DNA of 14,308 nucleotides from CAZYBC01 sp964645645 (lineage in GTDB: Bacteria; Patescibacteriota; Microgenomatia; UBA1400; PJMF01). Location: contig CAZYBC010000025.1 in the NCBI GenBank assembly GCA_964645645.1, positions 1 through 14,308 on the forward strand, given 5' to 3'. A program made the translations under genes and the position numbers. How positions within the stretch are numbered: position 1 is the stretch's first letter; each line of letters opens with the position of its first letter. This document shows positions 1-7,061 of the stretch, one piece after another. The notes under the pieces are model-generated. The model saw only the letters and a list, made by a program, of their open reading frames with translations, was not told where the DNA came from and made no database searches.

Positions 1-400
1 TCTTCCCACACGCGGTGTCGCTGCGTCAGGCTTTCGCCCATTGCGCAATATTCCCGGTTGCTGCCACCCGTAGGTGTAGGTCCCGTGTCTCAGTGACCTT
101 GTGGCCGGTCGTGCTCTCACACCGGCTACCCGTTATAGGCTTGGTAGGCTATTACCCCACCAACTACCTGATAGGACGCAGGCTCCTCTTATAGCGACCG
201 AAGTCTTTGTTCCGAAGAACATATGCGGTATTACCCAACCTTTCGGCTGGCTATCCCCCACTACAAGGTAGATACCCACGCGTTACTCACCCGTCTGCCA
301 CTATCCCTCTAACCGAAGTTAAAGTTCCCGTCCGACTTGCATGCCTAAGGCACACCGCCAGCGTTTATCCTGAGCCAGGATCAAACTCTCGAAAAAAATT
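1..400 (-). rRNA. rrs: 16S ribosomal RNA, 5' portion (partial)
   Basis: The plus strand shows reverse complements of universal 16S elements: the 27F primer region at about 370-389, the GTGAGTAACGCGTGG block near 275-290, and the 338 region at 60-77. The 338 region reads as the EUB338-III variant (ACCC...GGTGT) rather than the common EUB338 sequence. The gene runs leftwards and leaves the window at position 1, so only about the first 400 nt are present. The exact 5' end is not visible from sequence alone and is placed just before the first conserved block. The divergent V1-V2 region fits a CPR-type bacterium, but phylum assignment needs a database comparison. Confidence 0.97.
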
Positions 401-428
401 TCAATAAGAAATTCCGAATTTATTGGTT

Positions 429-465
429 TGTAGATATATAGAGTGGGGAAACCACTCAATCTACA
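429..465 (-). other. Hairpin in 16S leader next to the mature 5' end
   Basis: TGTAGAT (429-435) and GAGTGG (441-446) pair with ATCTACA (459-465) and CCACTC (452-457), giving a two-part stem with an internal loop just upstream of the 16S. It may take part in pre-rRNA folding or processing. The downstream partner flank of the 16S is outside the window, so the processing stem itself cannot be tested here. Confidence 0.45.
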
Positions 466-516
466 GAGAATTAACGTTTTCTACCATCATGTCTGCTTTA
501 GATGATGATATCTTTA

Positions 517-530
517 CTTTTTAATGAGCT
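517..530 (-). promoter_or_regulatory. boxA-like antitermination site
   Basis: The minus strand reads AGCTCATTAAAAAG. This resembles the boxA consensus (TGCTCTTTAACA-type) used by NusB/NusE antitermination complexes in rRNA leaders. It is about 120 nt upstream of the 16S, the usual location. It differs from the consensus at several positions, so the call is tentative. Confidence 0.3.
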
Positions 531-554
531 AAAATGCTTAATAGCCTCTTTAGC

Positions 555-587
555 AAAAAAAAGATTGCCACACTTAATTAAGTGGGC
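555..587 (-). terminator. Terminator-like hairpin inside the 16S leader
   Basis: On the minus strand a GCC..GGC outer stem closes a C-A-C-T-T / A-A-G-T-G stem with one bulged base and an AATT loop (plus 567-587). AATC and eight T residues follow (plus 555-562). This has the form of an intrinsic terminator, yet it lies between promoter P1 and the 16S gene. It could be an attenuator that the rRNA antitermination machinery must override, or it could end a short transcript. The core (571-584) is a perfect 14-nt palindrome. Confidence 0.5.
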
Positions 588-652
588 TCTACTTATTTTT
601 TAATTTGTGAAGCTGTGCCTCGAGAATTTATCTCAAAGTTTTAAGCTTATGT

Positions 653-682
653 ATATTATCGCAGTTTCCAAAAAATGTCAAA
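653..682 (-). promoter_or_regulatory. rRNA operon promoter (P1)
   Basis: Reading the minus strand, a perfect TTGACA -35 box (plus 677-682) is followed after 16 nt by GATAAT (plus 655-660), or after 18 nt by the overlapping TAATAT (653-658). This is the best sigma70-type promoter in the window. It lies about 250 nt upstream of the 16S and directly after the unknown gene ending at 727. Transcription would start near 648. Confidence 0.75.
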
Positions 683-726
683 AGGGAATTTAGAGCAATT
701 TACATTTTAACTCTCTAATATCCAAT

Positions 727-1365
727 TTAAATTTTGTTTTTAACAGATAGATCATTTAAATTGGACAAATAATATGTAACTTTTCCATCATCCCATTCAC
801 TAATGACAATCTGATTGTTTTTCAAAAAAGCAATTATTGTCTCATTTTTAGTATAACCTTTAACTAATTCTAATTTCTTTATTGTTTGAGTTTTTACATC
901 AACTAAATATGTCTCACTAACATCTGCGAAATGAGTATTCAAAATGAATCTAGGCCAATCTTGAGTATCTTCTTTAAGAACTGAATCTATCTCTAATTCT
1001 ATTGGTAATTCAGAAAGTTTCTTATAATCTAAACCTGATCGATAATAAAGAGATTGTTTTTCACTATTAGGATCATTAGTAATGATATATAAATTACCGT
1101 AAAGTCGTTGATATTGTTTTTCATTATTAACAATTGCTTGAGTCGGTATAGGCGAAATAGTTGGATTAGAAATTAAAGTATTAGTTAATTTTATTGATTG
1201 CTCTGATAATTGTAATTTTTGTTTATTATATTTATTGTAAATAAATAATGTAACAAATATTAAAATTAAGAATAATCCCACAAACATAAAGGTTAATATC
1301 TGCCAAAAATTTCTTTTTTTGGTATCTAAAAAATTTTCTTTTATTTTTTGATTTATCTCTAACAT
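727..1365 (-). CDS. Unknown membrane-anchored protein
   Basis: 212 residues, family not recognised. A short charged N-terminus (about 1-19, Lys-rich) is followed by one strongly hydrophobic segment at about 20-43, then a polar linker with a proline-containing stretch (about 67-77) and a mixed alpha/beta-looking C-terminal domain to the end. This suggests an N-in membrane anchor with an extracytoplasmic domain. There is no cysteine lipobox and no catalytic motif I recognise. The gene is visibly more A/T-rich than its neighbours. It follows the PH-like gene by 27 nt on the same strand, so it may be its operon partner. No Shine-Dalgarno is evident before the ATG, which follows a T-rich stretch. 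Confidence 0.7.
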   Translation of the reverse strand: MLEINQKIKENFLDTKKRNFWQILTFMFVGLFLILIFVTLFIYNKYNKQKLQLSEQSIKLTNTLISNPTISPIPTQAIVNNEKQYQRLYGNLYIITNDPNSEKQSLYYRSGLDYKKLSELPIELEIDSVLKEDTQDWPRFILNTHFADVSETYLVDVKTQTIKKLELVKGYTKNETIIAFLKNNQIVISEWDDGKVTYYLSNLNDLSVKNKI

Positions 1366-1392
1366 AAAAAATAACTTTCGCTTATTATCACT

Positions 1393-2106
1393 TTACTCTT
1401 TTGAGTACTCTGGGAAATTTTCTGCTATAAATTGTTTACGTGCGTCTCCCTTTAAATAAGGTAAGAATGGCCTGAAATTATCCAAACGATAATTACTTGC
1501 CCTAAACTCTGACAACAGCTTATTAACATATTGTTGTAAATCTTCACTAAAAGCCACATTTTGAATATAAAAATATTTTTTGTTAACTCTGTCTTGGTTA
1601 TCAGTAGCAACTCCAGAGCTAGTGGCACTAGAACGAGCTGTAAAAGTCCCTAATTTTAAGAAAGTTTGTAAAAAACCTTTAGTATAGGCACCTGTATCGA
1701 CAATCATTTCTAAAGGTAAAGTTAAACTATATCGGCTAGCTGGAGTGGTATAAACAAATTTAGTTAAACGTTTATTAGTGACAAACATTAAACTTTTTTT
1801 CCACAAAGTTGTTACCCACCACCAGCCAATCATCCCAAAAATAAAGGCTAAAGTAGCGCTAAACAATCTAATGACAATCGTTAAAGAAGAAAAAGCTGGA
1901 CTTTGACTAAAATTAGCCACCAAACTAGCTAACCATAAACCACAAACTAAGACAGCTAAACTCGCCCCAATCACCATAAATTGTCTCAATTTAAGCATTA
2001 ACTTGTTTTCTCTAGTAATAAACAAGATTTGCTCGTCAGTTGCTTGTCCTGGAAATTTATAACGATAAGGAAAATCAAACCTAGATAATGAGAAAATGTC
2101 TGCCAT
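1393..2106 (-). CDS. Bacterial PH-domain-like (DUF304/bPH2-type) membrane protein
   Basis: 237 residues from the ATG chosen here. The N-terminal part contains a DEQILFITREN segment. Two hydrophobic helices follow (about 43-63 and 78-98), then a MFVTNKRLTKF...SLTLPLEMIVD...GFLQTFLKLGTFTARS segment. The order of two helices followed by 'TxxRL...LPLExI...G.LQ..L.LGT' is typical of bacterial PH-like (YdbS/YdbT-type) membrane proteins, whose function is mostly unknown. A longer reading frame can start at a TTG six codons upstream (2124), but the ATG at 2106 has a TATAAT exactly 6 nt before it that would lie inside the longer gene. The ATG is therefore preferred. Family call moderately sure; substrate or role unknown. 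Confidence 0.7.
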   Translation of the reverse strand: MADIFSLSRFDFPYRYKFPGQATDEQILFITRENKLMLKLRQFMVIGASLAVLVCGLWLASLVANFSQSPAFSSLTIVIRLFSATLAFIFGMIGWWWVTTLWKKSLMFVTNKRLTKFVYTTPASRYSLTLPLEMIVDTGAYTKGFLQTFLKLGTFTARSSATSSGVATDNQDRVNKKYFYIQNVAFSEDLQQYVNKLLSEFRASNYRLDNFRPFLPYLKGDARKQFIAENFPEYSKE

Positions 2107-2112
2107 AAGTTC

Positions 2113-2118
2113 ATTATA
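2113..2118 (-). promoter_or_regulatory. -10 element 6 nt before the PH-like gene ATG
   Basis: The minus strand reads TATAAT-AACTT-type context with exactly 6 nt between the hexamer and the ATG at 2106. A transcript from it would start at or next to the A of the start codon (leaderless). No convincing -35 box is seen. Confidence 0.55.
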
Positions 2119-2135
2119 TAACAAATAACCTAAAC

Positions 2136-2861
2136 TTAGAAAAGCTCTGCTGTTTGTTCTTGAGAAAGTTTAATTACTTCACCTGGCTGTAAGTTGTCCA
2201 AACTAATTTTCCCCATCGCAATTCTTTTTAAACTAATTACTTCCACCCCAAATTTTTCTAACATTCTTCTAATTTGTCTTTTCCAACCTTGATAAAGAGT
2301 AATTTCTAAATCCATGATTTGTCTGGCCTGGTCTGCCTTTAAAACCTCAATCTGACAAGGCGCAGTTTGCCCTTCTTCTAATTGAATACCTTGACGTAAG
2401 CGAGTTAAAAAAGTTGGCGATAGAATACCTTTAATCACTACTTGATAAGTTTTAGCAATATGATGCTTGGGATGAGTTAAGTGATAAGTTAATTTGCCAT
2501 TATTTGTAAGCAAAATTAAACCTTCGCTATTAGCATCCAAACGACCAACTGGATAAACTCTAGCAGCTGTGGGAAATTTAGCTTTTAACAAATCAATGAC
2601 TGTGGTTCTACCTTGAGGATCATTCGTAGTAGAAACTACGCCTAGAGGTTTATTTAATAAATAGTACTCTATTTGAGCGTTTTGAGGATCAAATTTTCTA
2701 CCTTGAACAACTATTTCATCTAAATCTGGATCAATTTTTAAACCTAAAGCAGCTGGTTGACCATTAATGAAAATTTGCCCTGCTTCTACTAATTGATCAA
2801 TTTTTCTGCGTGAACCTAAACCGACGCTAGCTAAATATTTATTTAAACGAATTGCTGGCAT
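2136..2861 (-). CDS. RluB/RsuA-family 16S/23S pseudouridine synthase
   Basis: 241 residues, normal for the family. An N-terminal S4 RNA-binding domain covers about 1-50 (RLNKYLASVGLGSRRKIDQLVEAGQIFING). The catalytic domain has a KPLGVVST block at 71-78 and GRLDANSEGLILLTN at 106-120, with the presumed catalytic aspartate D109. A C-terminal QGWKRQIRRML motif is also present. These enzymes convert a specific uridine of rRNA to pseudouridine. Whether this one acts on 23S (RluB) or 16S (RsuA) cannot be decided from sequence by eye. It begins 4 nt after the stop of the nuclease gene, so the two are probably co-transcribed. Confidence 0.92.
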   Translation of the reverse strand: MPAIRLNKYLASVGLGSRRKIDQLVEAGQIFINGQPAALGLKIDPDLDEIVVQGRKFDPQNAQIEYYLLNKPLGVVSTTNDPQGRTTVIDLLKAKFPTAARVYPVGRLDANSEGLILLTNNGKLTYHLTHPKHHIAKTYQVVIKGILSPTFLTRLRQGIQLEEGQTAPCQIEVLKADQARQIMDLEITLYQGWKRQIRRMLEKFGVEVISLKRIAMGKISLDNLQPGEVIKLSQEQTAELF

Positions 2862-2865
2862 AAAT

Positions 2866-3741
2866 TTATAAAATCACACTTTGAGTTTCCACTTCTTTTT
2901 CTAAGGCTGGTGGCAAAATATAAATGTCACGATTATATTCCCCAGTTTTCACAAATTCTGCTTCGCCTCTAATAACTCTTTCCAGTCCACGGCAAGCATA
3001 ACAGCCTTTATCGCCATGGGGACATTTCATCACTCCTAATTTTTTCATTACTTTAATTCTTTTACCAATTTCAATCAATTTTTTTTCAGCTTCTACTAGA
3101 TCTGGCAAAACTTTTTCCTCTAAATCATTACTATTTTCTAAGTACCAATAACTAGCTCTCGCCACTTCGTGACTTTGACAATGCTTAACTAATAAATGGT
3201 AAATTGGTAACTGTAAAGAATCTGGATCTTCAGCATTAAGGCTGGTCTTAAAGTCAATAATATTGACACTTTCATTATCTGGCAAATATTCTAACCAATC
3301 AACTTTGCCACATAAAATTAGATTGTCTTCTTCACTTAGCCAAAAATGAGGCAAATCTTCTTTAATTTTGACCGCTAAACCAGCCAATGGACCAGGATGC
3401 GCAATCACTCGTCGAATCATTTCTTCTCCCCGTTTTTTAAAAGCTTGTTCTTGCTCTGGATTATGGAAACCCCCATTTTTACCACTTACCTTCTGCCATT
3501 CTTGCTCAAATTTTTCTAATAACGATTGTTTAAAACGATCTTTGGTAGGTAAAACTGATAAAGATTCTAAAACTCCGTGTACAGCTTGGCCCAAAGCTAA
3601 AGCCGGACTCATCAACTGAATCTTATGACCAGTTTTAGGATCTTTATAAACATTCTTTAAATAATAAGAACGAGGACATTTCAAAAAATCACTAATTGAT
3701 GAATGTGAAAGCCAAAGGGCGGTATAAGGGTCTTTAGACAT
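2866..3741 (-). CDS. PD-(D/E)XK (RecB/Cas4-like) nuclease with putative Fe-S cysteines
   Basis: 291 residues. Motifs in order: SHSSISDFLKCPRSYYLK (12-29), GQAVH (51-55), GKVDW with D148, IIDFKTS with D163 and K165, and LQLPIYHLL with Q177 and Y181. This matches the PDDEXK_1 core of RecB-type and Cas4-type exonucleases. C22 plus a C-terminal trio C240, C247 and C250 are spaced like the four cysteines that hold a 4Fe-4S cluster in Cas4 and AddB. No CRISPR array, cas1/cas2 or helicase gene is nearby, so it is a stand-alone nuclease, probably in DNA repair or recombination. It overlaps no neighbour and has its own -10-like element. Confidence 0.85.
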   Translation of the reverse strand: MSKDPYTALWLSHSSISDFLKCPRSYYLKNVYKDPKTGHKIQLMSPALALGQAVHGVLESLSVLPTKDRFKQSLLEKFEQEWQKVSGKNGGFHNPEQEQAFKKRGEEMIRRVIAHPGPLAGLAVKIKEDLPHFWLSEEDNLILCGKVDWLEYLPDNESVNIIDFKTSLNAEDPDSLQLPIYHLLVKHCQSHEVARASYWYLENSNDLEEKVLPDLVEAEKKLIEIGKRIKVMKKLGVMKCPHGDKGCYACRGLERVIRGEAEFVKTGEYNRDIYILPPALEKEVETQSVIL

Positions 3742-3747
3742 GCTGTT

Positions 3748-3753
3748 ATCATA
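3748..3753 (-). promoter_or_regulatory. -10 element 6 nt before the nuclease ATG
   Basis: TATGAT on the minus strand lies exactly 6 nt from the ATG at 3741 and fills the 12-nt gap after the CAP gene stop. A weak TTCAAG is seen 17 nt upstream. The spacing predicts a leaderless transcript. Confidence 0.5.
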
Positions 3754-4248
3754 TCAGTAGCGACCAAAAACTTGAATACAAATTTGTTGATTACATTTTA
3801 AACAGCTATGAGAAAAATTAGCTTGCAAATTTTGCAAATGTGCCGGTGATGTTAACCAAGCTTGAAAAATCTCTTTGCTAACTTGGCTAAGGTTATCCTG
3901 ATTTAAAACAGAAAATCCTGCTAAATTTTCACCTAAGCTTTTAAAACCAGAATCTGGAAAAACATTTTCTGCTTCTTGATAGAAAGTTGCATGAGAAAGA
4001 GTTTCTGGTTGAACTTGTAATAGCCTAGTTTGAGCAAACTGACATAATTCTTCATTAGTAAAATAAGCTGCTTGATGTTGATCTAAGCGCCATTGATTAA
4101 TTTTATTGGTCAGATTTAAACTTAATTGCGAGGAAAAATCTACAGCTGGAATAACCGCTGGTTCGGAGGGACTAACATATTTAAAACCAAAACTATCTTT
4201 GAAAAAAACTGAGCTTATAAAGACTAATAAATAAAAGAAAAATATCAT
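3754..4248 (-). CDS. Secreted or membrane-anchored CAP/SCP-domain protein
   Basis: 164 residues. The N-terminus is a hydrophobic signal or anchor (about 1-17, without a clear signal-peptidase site). A CAP (PR-1/SCP, PF00188-type) domain follows from about 44 to the end: NKINQWR helix, SHA at 85-87, LGENLA at 105-110, and W131 with SPAH at 134-137, ending IQVFGRY. The His/Glu residues of this fold are thus mostly present. Bacterial CAP proteins are extracytoplasmic and their activities are largely unproven. Three cysteines near the C-terminus (149, 152, 157) could form disulfides. The domain is near minimal size. Confidence 0.85.
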   Translation of the reverse strand: MIFFFYLLVFISSVFFKDSFGFKYVSPSEPAVIPAVDFSSQLSLNLTNKINQWRLDQHQAAYFTNEELCQFAQTRLLQVQPETLSHATFYQEAENVFPDSGFKSLGENLAGFSVLNQDNLSQVSKEIFQAWLTSPAHLQNLQANFSHSCLKCNQQICIQVFGRY

Positions 4249-4255
4249 TAATTAA

Positions 4256-4261
4256 ATTATA
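4256..4261 (-). promoter_or_regulatory. -10 element 7 nt before the CAP gene ATG
   Basis: TATAAT on the minus strand is separated by 7 nt from the ATG at 4248, within the 15-nt gap after the queA TAG stop. The position predicts a leaderless or nearly leaderless mRNA. Confidence 0.55.
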
Positions 4262-4263
4262 AA

Positions 4264-5334
4264 CTAGATAATCCACATCGCATCGCCAAAACTATAGAAA
4301 CGATATTGATTAGCGATTGCTTGCTGATAAGCTTGACCAATCAAAGAATCATTGAAGTTAGTAAACTGCTCAACACTATTTGGCTGACAAACCAAAGCTG
4401 ACACTAACATTAATAAACTAGAACCTGGCAAATGAAAATTGGTAATTAAACTATCCACAAATTGAAATTTTTTACCTGGATAAATAAATAATTGAGTGTC
4501 ACTTTTTTGCGCTTGAATTTGGCCATCTTTAAAGGCACTTTCTAAAGCTCTAGTAGAAGTTGTACCGACACAAATAATTCTTTTACCTGCTTTTTTAGCT
4601 TGATTAAGTAATTGAGCAGTAGCTTGATCAATTTCGTAAAATTCTTGATGAAGTTTTTGACTTTGCAGATGTTCTTCTTTAACTGGCTGAAAAGTACCTA
4701 AACCTACATGCAAAGTTACTTTAGCAATCTGTACACCTTTATTATTTAATTTCTCTAAAAGAGCAGGTGTAAAATGCAAACCAGCCGTTGGCGCAGCCGC
4801 CGAACCAACATTTCTAGCATAGATAGTTTGATAAACCTCTCTTAATTTTTTCTCACTTTGGGTAGCATGAATATAGGGTGGAATAGGAGTTTTACCCAGT
4901 TTATCTAAAGTAGTCAAAAAATCATTACCAGCTAAATTAAACTGCACGGTTAAATCACCGTCTATTTCTTTGTTAATGACAGTAGCTCTAAGCTCATCCG
5001 CCAAACCAAACACCACTTGCTGACCAACTTTTAAACCGGGTTTAGAGATAGCTTGCCAAGTATCCAAACTTAATTGTCTTAATAAAAATAATTCTAATTT
5101 ACCCCCAGTAATTTTTTTACCTAATAGTCTGGCAGGAAAAACTTTGGTTTCATTTAGCACCAAAACATCATTATTAGTTAAAAAATCAGCTAAATCATAA
5201 AAATGAGCATGCTCAAATTTTCTATTAGCCCTATTAACTAATAACAAACGAGAATGATCTCTGGGATTAGCGGGTTGATTAGCAATCAATTCGCTGGGCA
5301 AATGATATTGAAAATCGTCTAAAGTAAAATTCAT
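4264..5334 (-). CDS. queA: S-adenosylmethionine:tRNA ribosyltransferase-isomerase
   Basis: 356 residues, full length for QueA. Diagnostic segments: the N-terminus FDYHLP-type (FQYHLPSELIANQPANPRDHSRL), NETKVFPARL at 61-70, NVGSAAAPTAGLHFT at 175-189, LHVGLGTFQPV at 208-218, GTTSTRALES and ITNFHLPGSSLLMLVSAL. The enzyme transfers the ribosyl part of SAM to preQ1 at tRNA position 34, giving epoxyqueuosine. No other queuosine gene is visible in this window. The gene ends in TAG, so TAG is a normal stop in this genome. Confidence 0.97.
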   Translation of the reverse strand: MNFTLDDFQYHLPSELIANQPANPRDHSRLLLVNRANRKFEHAHFYDLADFLTNNDVLVLNETKVFPARLLGKKITGGKLELFLLRQLSLDTWQAISKPGLKVGQQVVFGLADELRATVINKEIDGDLTVQFNLAGNDFLTTLDKLGKTPIPPYIHATQSEKKLREVYQTIYARNVGSAAAPTAGLHFTPALLEKLNNKGVQIAKVTLHVGLGTFQPVKEEHLQSQKLHQEFYEIDQATAQLLNQAKKAGKRIICVGTTSTRALESAFKDGQIQAQKSDTQLFIYPGKKFQFVDSLITNFHLPGSSLLMLVSALVCQPNSVEQFTNFNDSLIGQAYQQAIANQYRFYSFGDAMWII

Positions 5335-5340
5335 CGTGAT

Positions 5341-5346
5341 AGTATA
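5341..5346 (-). promoter_or_regulatory. -10 element 6 nt before queA ATG
   Basis: TATACT on the minus strand is 6 nt from the ATG at 5334, in the 34-nt gap after the pyrophosphatase stop. The spacing predicts a leaderless start. Confidence 0.55.
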
Positions 5347-5368
5347 ACACTGTTATAAAGATTGGTAA

Positions 5369-5914
5369 TTAAGCCAAATCTAGTTTAGATTTTAAATCTT
5401 GAAAAGCTAAATAACGCATTGAAACTTGATTTTTTTCCTCGGCAGTCATTTCCGCAAAAGTTTTATTAAAACTGGTAGGGATAAAAATAGGATCCCAACC
5501 AAAGCCTTGATCACCCTGTAGGGCGGGTGCAATTTCTCCATTAATTTTGCCTATCCCCAGAGTAAAAGTTTGACCATCATAAAAACACAATGTTGTTTGT
5601 GCAGTAGCCTGGCGATTAGATTGATCTTTCATTAATTGAAGAATCCCGGCATTGTCTAAAGTTTTCATAAAATAATCAACAAAAACGCCAGGTAAACCAG
5701 CTAAGGCTTCAATAAACAAAGAACTATCTTCTACTAGAATAGGTTTTTGGGCTTGAGCATAGGCTGCCTCAGCTTTTTTGCGCGCACATTCTAAAGGATC
5801 AAGGGTTTGTACTTCATCAATTTTTAAATCAAGACCTTCAATAGGATAGCCTAAAATTTGCTTAGCTTCTGCTAATTTGTTTTGATTACCAGTGGCAAAA
5901 TAAATAGTTTTCAT
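5369..5914 (-). CDS. Non-canonical purine NTP pyrophosphatase (ITPA/HAM1/RdgB family)
   Basis: 181 residues. It has the family motifs ATGNQNK (7-13), VEDSSL (61-66, with D63), ALAGLPGVFVDYFMKTL (70-86), GFGWDPIF (137-144) and SMR (165-167). It hydrolyses XTP, ITP and dITP to monophosphates and so keeps deaminated purines out of RNA and DNA. The sequence around 60-95 and 137-175 looks more like the archaeal/eukaryotic ITPA subgroup than E. coli RdgB. The usual SHR signature near the end reads SMR here, a substitution at a position that is normally histidine. It has its own -10 element and is followed by queA. Confidence 0.92.
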   Translation of the reverse strand: MKTIYFATGNQNKLAEAKQILGYPIEGLDLKIDEVQTLDPLECARKKAEAAYAQAQKPILVEDSSLFIEALAGLPGVFVDYFMKTLDNAGILQLMKDQSNRQATAQTTLCFYDGQTFTLGIGKINGEIAPALQGDQGFGWDPIFIPTSFNKTFAEMTAEEKNQVSMRYLAFQDLKSKLDLA

Positions 5915-5920
5915 AAATTC

Positions 5921-5926
5921 ATTATA
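5921..5926 (-). promoter_or_regulatory. -10 element 6 nt before the pyrophosphatase ATG
   Basis: A perfect TATAAT on the minus strand lies exactly 6 nt from the ATG at 5914, in the 28-nt gap after the LCP gene. No good -35 match is seen. The spacing predicts leaderless transcription. Confidence 0.6.
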
Positions 5927-5942
5927 ACTCTTAAAACTGACA

Positions 5943-7061
5943 TTACAGCTGACTGTTAATAAAACTTTGCACGTCCGACCATTGGTCTAAACCAGCTTGG
6001 GGCAACAAAATAAATTCCCCAGTTTTTGATTTTCCATTTTTCAAAACATTAGAAGTAGATAAAACCACACTTTTAACCTGATATTGATCTAAATTAACAA
6101 AAGCTGGTGCCAAATATTTAGCTGCTTCCAAATCTAAATCACTATCAAAAGTATAATCAGCCAATTTATAAAATTTTTCAGCTTGGCTAACCGCTTCCAA
6201 ACTAAACATTTTTTTAACCATACCTTTTAACACTGCATGCTGACGACTACTGCGCGAAAAATCACCAGCCGTACTGCCATGCCGAGATCTAACAAATTCC
6301 AAGGCATCACCGCCTTCCATTTTGACTACACCTGGTTCATAGTGCAGATGTTTATAACGACAAGTAAATTGTTTTTCTAATTCAAACCCACTGTAAGTAG
6401 CACTAAGTTTGGATACTTCTTCTGGAGTAAAATCACAAGGATTTAATTCTTCACCTCTAATGGGATACCAAGGATCATCTAAAACTTCTGTCACTTCTAC
6501 TTCAATGCCTCCTAAAACTTCACCGACCAATCTTTGAAAGCCAACAAAATCAGCGCTAATAAAATATTTAATTTCTAAACCAGTAATCAAATTAACCATG
6601 TCTTTAGCTACTTTGCCGCCAGCTAACACTGGTTCTTTGGAATCGCCCAAAGTAAAGGCTTTGTTGACCTTAGCTTGCACGCCATTGGGCAAACTTACCC
6701 ACAAATCACGAGGAATGGAAATCAAAGTCACTGTTTTTTGATCAAAATCAAAATAAGCTAATTGAATCACATCTGTTAACATTCCACCTTGATGACCAGC
6801 ACCTCCATAACCTAATAATAGAATGCCTAATTGGTGAAGATCGGTTGGTGGTGGAGGCAAAGCTGGTGGTTCATAAGTATTACTAAAACCTAAAACTTGG
6901 TTGTTGGTATCTGTCACTAAATTAGCTGTTGAAGAAATTTTTTTCTTACCTAAGAAAAAAATAGTTAAACTAATACTTAAAAGCAAAAAAACTAAATTAG
7001 CAATTAAAAATGGCGAAAAAATTTTACGACGATTTACTGAATTAAAAAATTTAATTTTCAT
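5943..7061 (-). CDS. LytR-CpsA-Psr (LCP) family envelope glycopolymer transferase
   Basis: 372 residues: a basic cytoplasmic tail, one membrane helix at about 17-37, a proline-rich linker (65-72), then an extracytoplasmic LCP domain. Visible family residues are MLTDVIQLA (D97), ISIPRDLWV (R118), FVRSRH (R258, R260) and GDFSRSSRQ (D267, R270, R273, Q274), which bind the polyprenyl pyrophosphate and metal. LCP proteins attach polyprenyl-linked glycopolymers to peptidoglycan or proteins. C209 and C234 lie in an insertion and could form a disulfide. The start codon overlaps the methyltransferase stop as ATGA, so translation is probably coupled. It is the last gene of the 9377-to-5943 operon. Confidence 0.93.
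   Translation of the reverse strand: MKIKFFNSVNRRKIFSPFLIANLVFLLLSISLTIFFLGKKKISSTANLVTDTNNQVLGFSNTYEPPALPPPPTDLHQLGILLLGYGGAGHQGGMLTDVIQLAYFDFDQKTVTLISIPRDLWVSLPNGVQAKVNKAFTLGDSKEPVLAGGKVAKDMVNLITGLEIKYFISADFVGFQRLVGEVLGGIEVEVTEVLDDPWYPIRGEELNPCDFTPEEVSKLSATYSGFELEKQFTCRYKHLHYEPGVVKMEGGDALEFVRSRHGSTAGDFSRSSRQHAVLKGMVKKMFSLEAVSQAEKFYKLADYTFDSDLDLEAAKYLAPAFVNLDQYQVKSVVLSTSNVLKNGKSKTGEFILLPQAGLDQWSDVQSFINSQL

Noticed and set aside
207..407. Plus-strand ORF of 66 codons
   Set aside because: It lies entirely antisense to the conserved 16S rRNA 5' region.
1393..2124. TTG start six codons upstream for the PH-like protein
   Set aside because: The TATAAT 6 nt before the ATG at 2106 would lie within the coding region, and the extra residues add nothing to the fold.
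3368..3619. Plus-strand ORF antisense to the nuclease gene
   Set aside because: The opposite strand encodes the motif-bearing PD-(D/E)XK nuclease. This ORF has no promoter or recognisable protein features.
3754..7061. UGA recoded as glycine, as in some CPR lineages
   Set aside because: The CAP gene and the methyltransferase gene both end at TGA in the right place, and the conserved proteins have full length without TGA codons.
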